The notes under the pieces were generated by a model. That model was not told where the DNA came from, ran no database searches, and saw nothing but the letters and a program-made list of their open reading frames with translations. Shown here piece by piece: positions 61,931 to 64,000 of a DNA stretch of 64,000 bases (positions are counted from its first letter, which is position 1; every line of letters begins with the position of its first letter). This DNA is from Hydractinia symbiolongicarpus (lineage: Eukaryota; Cnidaria; Hydrozoa; Anthoathecata; Hydractiniidae). Location: NCBI RefSeq assembly GCF_029227915.1, contig NC_079879.1, positions 17,982,001 through 18,046,000 on the forward strand, written 5' to 3'. Both the position numbers and the translations under genes were made by a program.

Positions 61931-64000
61931 TTATCATATATTTATTTTTATTTGTTTATATTTATATATTTCTATTTATTTATTAATATTTATATATTTC
62001 TATTTATTTCTATTTTTTTATTTATTTATTTCAATTTTTTTTTTTTTTTCTGACTTTGTGTGCTTGTTCTTACTGATGCATTGGTCGTCTTTTGTTTTGG
62101 ATAGGATGATGAAGACGTTCTTAGTAATGTTACTCAGTTAGAAGACGGTGTCACTTCTGTGAGAGGAAAGATATATATGTAAGATCGATTAATTGTATAT
62201 GTCTGTGCTATACTATTTTTGATTAAGATAATTTTATTTTCTCTTCGTATTTAGATGTGATTTGGCTGGTAGTGAAAGAATAAAGAAAACAAAAGCCTCT
62301 GGTGAACGTTTGCAAGAAGCTCAACACATAAATTCCTCTCTTCTCGAGCTTGGGTAAATACGGCTATTTGTGATTTTTTCCAAATTTTCTCTTAAGTGCT
62401 TTAGTGCAAATAATAGAATCTACATTTTTAAATTCTTTATTTTTTAAAACTTTTTATAGAAACGTTATCCAAGCTCTAGCTGATGGTAACAGGTCACACG
62501 TACCCTTTCGAAACTCGACATTAACTCGGCTTTTACAAGAAGGATTGTCTGGCAATTGCAAAACACGATTAGTGGTATGTTCTTTTTCATGCTTTTCTTT
62601 AAAATCGTTTAATGACTTTTTTAATGAATTAAATATCTTTTGGTCAACCCTTTTATCTTATCATTAAAAGCATTTTGTATAAACATGTTTTTCTTAGGTT
62701 TGCTGTGCTCCCACTGTTAGAGATGTTCATGAAACCAAATGTAGTTTGAATTTTGGTTCACGAGCTATGAAGATACAGGTCATGGCACACGTCAATTATG
62801 AAGTTGACTACAAAAAGTTGGCTGAAGCATTAGCAGCTAAACTTGAAACTCTTGGTAGACTACCTTCAAATTCATGATTTTGTAACAAAACACACCTTTT
62901 TGTAGGAAAGACATGTCTTGCTCTTTACCGTAAATGATCGATTATGTCCCCGGGGGCTTATTTGTCAAAATGGGTTTTGGGGGAGGGGGCTTATTCGGGA
63001 GGGGGTTAAATGGGAGGGGGGCTTATAAAATTATGCAAAAATCTAGTGTGCTAAAAACAAAGATTTTAATAAACACAACATATCTTTCTAAAAGTATAAT
63101 AGTAAAAACAAACACTAATCGATCTTAATATAATGGTTGGAAAGAGAAAAAGGGAAGTCGGGAATTTGACAGGGAGCAAGATATTCGGGGGTTATTCAGG
63201 AGTGGGGACTTAATCGATCATTTACGGTATGTACATTTTGTGTGTTTTTATTTTTTAGAACAAGATTGGGACATTCAGAAAAAAGATTATGAGAAGTTTA
63301 TTAAACAGTTAAAATCTGAGTTAGAAAATCGAAGACTAGCATCTCCAATGGTAAATTATTAAATTTTTTATGAGCGCTTGCGCCACCTGTTTCTGTTACA
63401 TTCTCCGATGATGAATTGTTATACTAGCAGTTGCACTATTGTTGTTATCAAACTTTGTTTAAGGAGACGTTTTAACTCAATAAGAAATATAGGTTTTGAA
63501 TTACAATTAAAAGAGATTAATTGGGTGGCAACAGTTTAAATTACGAATGATACTATTCACACTGGCTCAATAGCTTTCTATTTTTCCATGTGACTATTAT
63601 GGAGAATATGAATATTTTGATGCAGCGTTTCATTACCAAATGTATTAAAGTTGTCTTGCCTTAACAATAACAATCCTAACGTAGGTAAATGGCTGCCATT
63701 TTTTAAAGGACGATTGTTTTATGAACCAATGCAAGTTCAGGGTTTCTGTGAAACTTAAAGTAAGCTGTTGTTCGAATAAACCATTTCCCTTCTGTGTAAT
63801 GGCAAGAAAGTTATCTACGTTGTGTATAAATGGCGAGAGTTATATCGTTTTCACACATTTTTTAAAATACTTATTAATTTAAAAAGGAGTCGCTGCTTGC
63901 TGGATCTAAAAGTTCACTGAAGCAAGTCCAGTCATTGTTAATTATTGAGCTGATGACGTTGCAGTTATTTTACAACTTGCAAGAAAACGCAGAAAAGCAA
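32891..64000 (+). CDS. Kinesin motor protein, ARK/KIN-UB-like (18 exons, 3' end outside window)
   Basis: Exons: 32891-32960, 44212-44550, 44846-45070, 50433-50711, 51207-51234, 56563-56659, 57707-57872, 58942-59039, 59148-59247, 59549-59672, 60390-60543, 61855-61887, 62105-62178, 62255-62353, 62460-62574, 62698-62854, 63259-63350 and 63887 onwards. All junctions are GT-AG and in phase: 2364 nt, 788 residues so far. Residues 1-313 are a Ser/Arg/Lys-rich extension, probably disordered. The motor starts at [11 protein letters not shown] (314), with P-loop GQTGTGKT (397-404), switch I ...SSRSH (507-511) and switch II DLAGSE (598-603). About 86 residues separate SSRSH from DLAGSE, where kinesin-1 has about 25; the surplus is acidic. 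The neck FGSRAMKI...DYKKLAEAL resembles armadillo-repeat kinesins, followed by coiled coil. No armadillo repeats are visible because the gene runs off the window. The motor exons are near certain; exons 1-5 rest on phase and splice sites. ATP-driven microtubule motility is the family function; cargo is unknown. Confidence 0.88.
32961..33866. other. Kinesin intron 1, 5' part
   Basis: No exon, repeat or RNA gene recognised here. The whole of intron 1 runs 32961-44211 and holds the elements annotated separately. Confidence 0.4.
33867..33965. mobile_element. MITE with 9-bp target duplication, copy 1
   Basis: The termini CACCCTCGTTCCCA and TGGGGACGAGGGTT are inverted, and the element is flanked on both sides by TATAACTTG (33858-33866 and 33966-33974). 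The interior pairs TTTGCCTTTTTGATATGA with a near-inverse ATATCGCGAAGGCAAAAA. A second member lies at 36338-36434, and a lone end (CTGGGGACGAGGGT) near 37510. Confidence 0.8.
34140..34363 (-). pseudogene. Cys-rich CXC-type C-terminal tail fragment
   Basis: A minus-strand frame reads [32 protein letters not shown] and WTCKCS. After a one-base frame slip it continues [19 protein letters not shown] to a stop. Patterns such as CGC...C.T.RC.C.K..L.C...C.C..C occur as tails of transposon-encoded and tesmin-like proteins. The 5' side is cut where the short Helitron-like element at 34374-34517 begins. It lies antisense in kinesin intron 1. Confidence 0.5.
34374..34517 (-). mobile_element. Short non-autonomous Helitron-like element, copy 3
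   Basis: On minus: starts TCTATATTATAATACCC, contains GTCTGTCTGTTTGTCTGTCA, and near its 3' end has a perfect 8-bp hairpin CCCGTGGATTTTCCACGGG followed by CTAACGACTAG and T. This is the best-preserved member for the 3' hairpin. Confidence 0.7.
34520..36330. other. Kinesin intron 1, no gene seen
   Basis: Chance ORFs only (for example 34695-34898, 34982-35260 and 35876-36070). None shows a domain, and the longest are biased by T-rich composition. Confidence 0.35.
36338..36434. mobile_element. MITE with 9-bp target duplication, copy 2
   Basis: Perfect 8-bp terminal inverted repeats CAACCTCG/CGAGGTTG, extended imperfectly inward, flanked directly by ATAACACGT on both sides (36329-36337 and 36435-36443). 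Same family as 33867-33965. Confidence 0.85.
36444..37700. other. Kinesin intron 1, no gene seen
   Basis: No supported ORF or repeat except a lone MITE end near 37505-37520 (CTGGGGACGAGGGT). Confidence 0.35.
37705..38212 (-). mobile_element. MITE related to 62928-63227 (long copy)
   Basis: Read on minus it begins CCGTAAATGATCGATTAAG, the terminus of the element at 62928-63227, and shares its interior: GGGGGCTTATTTGTCAAAAT, AATAAACACAACATATCTTT and GATATTCGG phrases. It carries extra internal sequence, and its far end (near 37700) is rearranged, with a second GACAAATAAGCCCCC block. Confidence 0.75.
38283..38610 (-). mobile_element. Half-copy of the foldback-type element
   Basis: On minus it starts TGGAGTTATATATGGGACAA and matches the left arm of 6820-7811 through the CGTCGTGTCGTATC repeats, the TTACTAATTTCGTG block and the CTACTGGGTAAAGCTAGCTA stretch. 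The second inverted arm is missing. Confidence 0.8.
38611..39935. other. Kinesin intron 1, no gene seen
   Basis: Contains TAGCTAGC runs near 38955-39003. No ORF or repeat that I can support. Confidence 0.35.
39936..39960. repeat. (CA)n microsatellite followed by poly(A)
   Basis: About 12 CA units followed by an A run. It lies just beyond the 3' end of the minus-strand LINE fragment at 40080-40680. Confidence 0.9.
40080..40680 (-). pseudogene. LINE family 1, 3'-end fragment
   Basis: On minus, one 162-codon frame encodes the C-terminal RT region of a non-LTR retrotransposon: [51 protein letters not shown] and [15 protein letters not shown]. It continues to the 3' terminal sequence GTCCAACCCATGCTAGCATG and an ATGATGA-rich tail. 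The body is nearly identical to 51450-52050. It is severely 5' truncated, as is normal for LINE insertion, and lies antisense in kinesin intron 1. Confidence 0.88.
40693..42790 (-). pseudogene. LINE family 2 (CR1/jockey-like) RT, degenerate
   Basis: Minus-strand fragments in order: 42782-42420 (linker after the endonuclease, with [19 protein letters not shown] and [16 protein letters not shown]), 42224-41895 ([32 protein letters not shown]), 41820-41485 ([37 protein letters not shown]), 41291-41088 ([18 protein letters not shown]) and 41119-40693 (C-terminal domain). The second catalytic Asp box lies in a frame-broken patch near 41500-41520. The motif set is that of CR1/jockey-group LINEs. 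Frameshifts and the lost endonuclease make it inactive. Confidence 0.85.
42791..44211. other. Kinesin intron 1, 3' end
   Basis: AT-rich, with a TTAATATCA microrepeat at 43118-43160. No exon or mobile element is recognised. Confidence 0.4.
44212..44550 (+). CDS. Kinesin gene exon 2 (N-terminal extension)
   Basis: Acceptor TTTTAAG, donor GTATAA, phase 1 in and out. Encodes a Ser/Arg-rich, low-complexity segment ([36 protein letters not shown]) without a recognised domain. SP and TP sites suggest phosphorylation. Confidence 0.75.
44655..44803 (+). pseudogene. Decayed tandem duplicate of kinesin exon 3
   Basis: 44701-44805 repeats 44861-44965 with roughly 10% difference, and the preceding intronic stretch (GTAATTTACAAGTTGATGCT versus GTAATCATTTACATGTCGATGCT) is duplicated too, giving a period of about 160 bp. 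It keeps an acceptor (TTTTGTAG) and, if spliced from exon 2, reads in frame as [19 protein letters not shown] before TAA at 44801-44803. It could be a dead copy, a poison exon or an alternative 3' terminal exon. Confidence 0.75.
44846..45070 (+). CDS. Kinesin gene exon 3 (N-terminal extension)
   Basis: Acceptor GGTTTTAG, donor GTAACT, phase 1 in and out. Encodes [19 protein letters not shown], then a Pro/Ser-rich stretch ([14 protein letters not shown]) and a Thr-rich end. Its 5' part is tandemly duplicated upstream. Confidence 0.75.
45071..46589. other. Kinesin intron 3, 5' part
   Basis: No supported ORF or repeat. Frames at 45335-45523 and 45688-45948 look like chance. Confidence 0.35.
46590..46865 (+). 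mobile_element. tRNA-derived SINE
   Basis: An A-box-like TGGCTTTGTGG (46598-46608) and a B-box-like GGATTCAAACC (46640-46650) are spaced as in a tRNA pol III promoter, inside TAGCGTTCGCCTCC...GATCATGG, a tRNA-like stretch. About 200 bp of unrelated body follow, ending in GGCTGTCTCGGATAAAAAAT. It lacks proper acceptor pairing, so it is not a working tRNA gene. Confidence 0.65.
46900..48320 (+). pseudogene. LINE family 1, decayed plus-strand copy
   Basis: Plus-strand frames match the minus-strand LINE at 51450-54590. Recognisable are AVYKAKSEA near 47200, GKTAGVE...[11 protein letters not shown] near 47440-47500, [24 protein letters not shown] near 47650-47720, [13 protein letters not shown] near 47895 and [25 protein letters not shown] near 48040-48110 (shown as motifs, with stops between). 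Many stops and deletions show it is much older than the other two copies. Confidence 0.75.
48321..50432. other. Kinesin intron 3, 3' part
   Basis: AT-rich sequence; a CATCATCATCATTATCACCATCATT microsatellite-like run lies near 48750-48775. The frame at 49549-49836 has no domain. Confidence 0.35.
50433..50711 (+). CDS. Kinesin gene exon 4 (N-terminal extension)
   Basis: The acceptor is GCAGGTAG and the donor GTAAAG, phase 1 in and out. Of the two possible AGs, only the second keeps the frame open. Encodes a Lys/Arg-rich helix ([20 protein letters not shown]) and a Ser/Asn-rich stretch. The strong basic charge might help microtubule contact, but that is inference. Confidence 0.7.
51207..51234 (+). 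CDS. Kinesin gene exon 5 (28-nt microexon)
   Basis: A 28-nt exon (SHGDTGHST) between GAAACAG and GTACTT. It converts phase 1 to phase 2, exactly what joins exon 4 to the motor's first exon. Short, so support is from phase and splice sites only. Confidence 0.55.
51450..54590 (-). pseudogene. LINE family 1, near-complete but frameshifted copy
   Basis: On minus from 54375: an apurinic-type endonuclease ([53 protein letters not shown]). The RT follows with [54 protein letters not shown] and the catalytic [13 protein letters not shown]. The last part is the C-terminal domain with [14 protein letters not shown]. At 54400-54590 lies a 5' UTR-like tract containing CACCCAGTCCGGTCTGTGAA, and the 3' end has ATGATGATATG. 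About six frame breaks separate otherwise clean ORFs, so decay is recent. In the RT, QAS replaces the usual QGS. The clade is probably RTE-like, but I cannot decide it by eye. Confidence 0.9.
54591..56562. other. Kinesin intron 5, 3' part
   Basis: AT-rich, with A and T homopolymer runs (55466-55485). No ORF or repeat that I can support. Confidence 0.4.
56563..56659 (+). CDS. Kinesin motor exon 6
   Basis: Opens the motor domain with [15 protein letters not shown], the first strand and the nucleotide-base loop RxRP. Acceptor CTGGCAG, donor GTATAA, phase 2 to 0. Confidence 0.9.
57707..57872 (+). CDS. Kinesin motor exon 7
   Basis: Encodes the strand [17 protein letters not shown] and [14 protein letters not shown], the first six residues of the P-loop. 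The exon ends inside the P-loop. Phase 0 to 1. The frame track past the donor is intronic. Confidence 0.93.
57873..58941. other. Kinesin intron 7
   Basis: About 1.07 kb, AT-rich. I see no repeat or ORF to report. Confidence 0.4.
58942..59039 (+). CDS. Kinesin motor exon 8
   Basis: Completes the P-loop (KTYTLM), then [20 protein letters not shown]. Phase 1 to 0, donor GTAAGT. Confidence 0.93.
59148..59247 (+). CDS. Kinesin motor exon 9
   Basis: Encodes [17 protein letters not shown], the conserved strand and helix SY.QIY.E...DLL, followed by a loop to KTG. Phase 0 to 1. Confidence 0.93.
59549..59672 (+). CDS. Kinesin motor exon 10 (switch I helix)
   Basis: Encodes [12 protein letters not shown], then [20 protein letters not shown] and the first part of SSRSH. 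The ATKMN-like phrase is typical of ARK kinesins. The donor CG/GTATGC is the first of four identical copies in a minisatellite. Phase 1 to 2. Confidence 0.92.
59671..59806 (+). repeat. 34-bp minisatellite (4 copies) carrying the exon 10 splice donor
   Basis: Four head-to-tail 34-bp units start CGGTATGCAGTG at 59671, 59705, 59739 and 59773; they differ by one or two bases. Each has the same potential donor CG/GTATGC (GT at 59673, 59707, 59741 and 59775). Confidence 0.95.
60390..60543 (+). CDS. Kinesin motor exon 11 (acidic insert begins)
   Basis: Completes SSRSH with [14 protein letters not shown], the strand after switch I, then diverges into an acidic stretch ([17 protein letters not shown]). 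Phase 2 to 0, donor GTAAGT. Confidence 0.9.
60580..60689 (-). mobile_element. Short non-autonomous Helitron-like element, copy 4
   Basis: On minus: starts TCTATATTATAATACG directly after CTAG, has the CTGTCACGC stretch, and ends with a degenerate hairpin (TGGATTATCCA). It sits about 40 bases past the exon 11 donor. The far end is only approximate. Confidence 0.6.
61180..61615 (+). repeat. Imperfect tandem duplication, about 280-bp period
   Basis: 61180-61335 and 61460-61612 align by eye: GCTAGARAACRTGATRATAT, ATCTTAACAYG, GGAGACCTRCAAACCTGACA and CAAAATGG. It lies in kinesin intron 11 and has no coding feature. Confidence 0.7.
61855..61887 (+). CDS. Kinesin motor exon 12 (33-nt microexon)
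   Basis: Encodes [11 protein letters not shown], part of the acidic insertion. Acceptor TTTTCAG, donor GTATGC, phase 0 to 0, so it could be skipped without breaking the frame. Confidence 0.75.
61895..62045 (+). repeat. (TTTA)n-type microsatellite and T-rich tract
   Basis: Runs of TTTA with interruptions, then poly(T), within 10 bases of the exon 12 donor. The long Tyr/Phe/Ile ORFs crossing it are artefacts. Confidence 0.9.
62105..62178 (+). CDS. Kinesin motor exon 13
   Basis: Encodes [19 protein letters not shown], the end of the acidic insert, then RGKIY, the strand leading to switch II. Phase 0 to 2, donor GTAAGA. Confidence 0.9.
62255..62353 (+). CDS. Kinesin motor exon 14 (switch II)
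   Basis: Encodes [20 protein letters not shown] and [15 protein letters not shown] is the invariant switch II motif. Phase 2 to 2. Confidence 0.95.
62460..62574 (+). CDS. Kinesin motor exon 15
   Basis: Encodes [20 protein letters not shown], then [18 protein letters not shown], the P(Y/F)R(D/N)S.LTRLLQ..L.G microtubule-binding region. Phase 2 to 0. Confidence 0.95.
62698..62854 (+). CDS. Kinesin motor exon 16 (motor end and neck)
   Basis: Encodes [27 protein letters not shown] and [19 protein letters not shown]. The FGSRAMKI...DYK.L pattern matches the motor end and neck of armadillo-repeat kinesins rather than kinesin-1. Phase 0 to 1. Confidence 0.93.
62928..63227. mobile_element. MITE with TA duplication in kinesin intron 16
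   Basis: The terminal inverted repeat CCGTAAATGATCGATTA is bordered by TA at each end. The subterminal regions are runs of GGGGGCTTATT. Related copy at 37705-38212. It carries no transposase. Confidence 0.85.
63259..63350 (+). CDS. Kinesin gene exon 17 (coiled coil)
   Basis: Encodes [20 protein letters not shown], then [11 protein letters not shown], heptad-like and charged. Acceptor TTTTTAG, donor GTAAAT, phase 1 to 0. Confidence 0.85.
63351..63886. other. Kinesin intron 17
   Basis: AT-rich, with no feature that I can support. Confidence 0.4.
63887..64000 (+). CDS. Kinesin gene exon 18 (continues past window)
   Basis: Acceptor TTTAAAAAG, then an open frame to the window end: [30 protein letters not shown]. 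It looks helical. The weak polypyrimidine tract makes the exact start less certain. Confidence 0.7.

Noticed and set aside
61856-62141. Tyr/Ile/Phe-rich ORFs
   Set aside because: Translation of the (TTTA)n microsatellite; the true coding part is only exon 12 (61855-61887).
62934-63128. Gly-rich ORF in kinesin intron 16
   Set aside because: Translation of a G-rich MITE with TA-flanked inverted ends.

Overview
The window looks like AT-rich nuclear DNA from a cnidarian, most likely a hydrozoan. The grounds are GT-AG introns, heavily interspersed transposon relics (Penelope-like, DIRS-like, Helitron, PIF/Harbinger, LINE and tRNA-SINE types, and many short inverted-repeat elements), and a secreted Cys/Pro-rich structural-type protein whose Cys spacing recalls cnidarian nematocyst-wall proteins. 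The organism is inferred from style and content; nothing here identifies a species.

Host genes. (1) 1321-1674, minus: first coding exon of a SAM-domain protein, the rest beyond a splice donor. (2) 17209-19979, minus: a complete three-exon gene for a secreted 863-residue protein with a signal peptide, one thyroglobulin type-1 domain and 23 Cys4 modules of the form CPxPC-x4-CPxGC. (3) 32891 to beyond 64000, plus: a long kinesin gene that I assemble from 18 exons, every junction phase-compatible. It encodes an N-terminal extension of about 313 residues, a motor with P-loop, switch I and switch II, a neck resembling armadillo-repeat kinesins (ARK/KIN-UB), and a coiled coil that runs off the window.

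Layout. 0-12 kb: SAM exon, Penelope-like fragments, a 1-kb foldback element, nested Harbinger-type elements and a Penelope-like GIY-YIG ORF. 12-14.5 kb: a homogeneous 14-bp satellite, an ACGT-palindrome cluster and a terminal-inverted-repeat element. 14.5-21.1 kb: the Cys-rich gene between inverted copies of one repeat. 22.8-28.8 kb: palindromic repeats, a DIRS-like relic (Gag, RT, RNase H, start of the tyrosine recombinase) and a ~178-bp satellite. 28.7-32.2 kb: a decayed autonomous Helitron on minus. 32.9-64 kb: the kinesin gene; its first intron (about 11 kb) and later introns hold LINEs, short Helitron-like elements, MITEs and a SINE.

Most striking: the kinesin's 5' splice site after the switch I exon sits inside a 4 x 34-bp minisatellite, so the donor is present four times and use of the last copy would add 34 codons in frame. 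An N-terminal exon of the same gene has a decayed tandem duplicate with an in-frame stop. The three host genes each have an acceptor-like AG within about 10 nt of the start ATG, which would fit spliced-leader trans-splicing.
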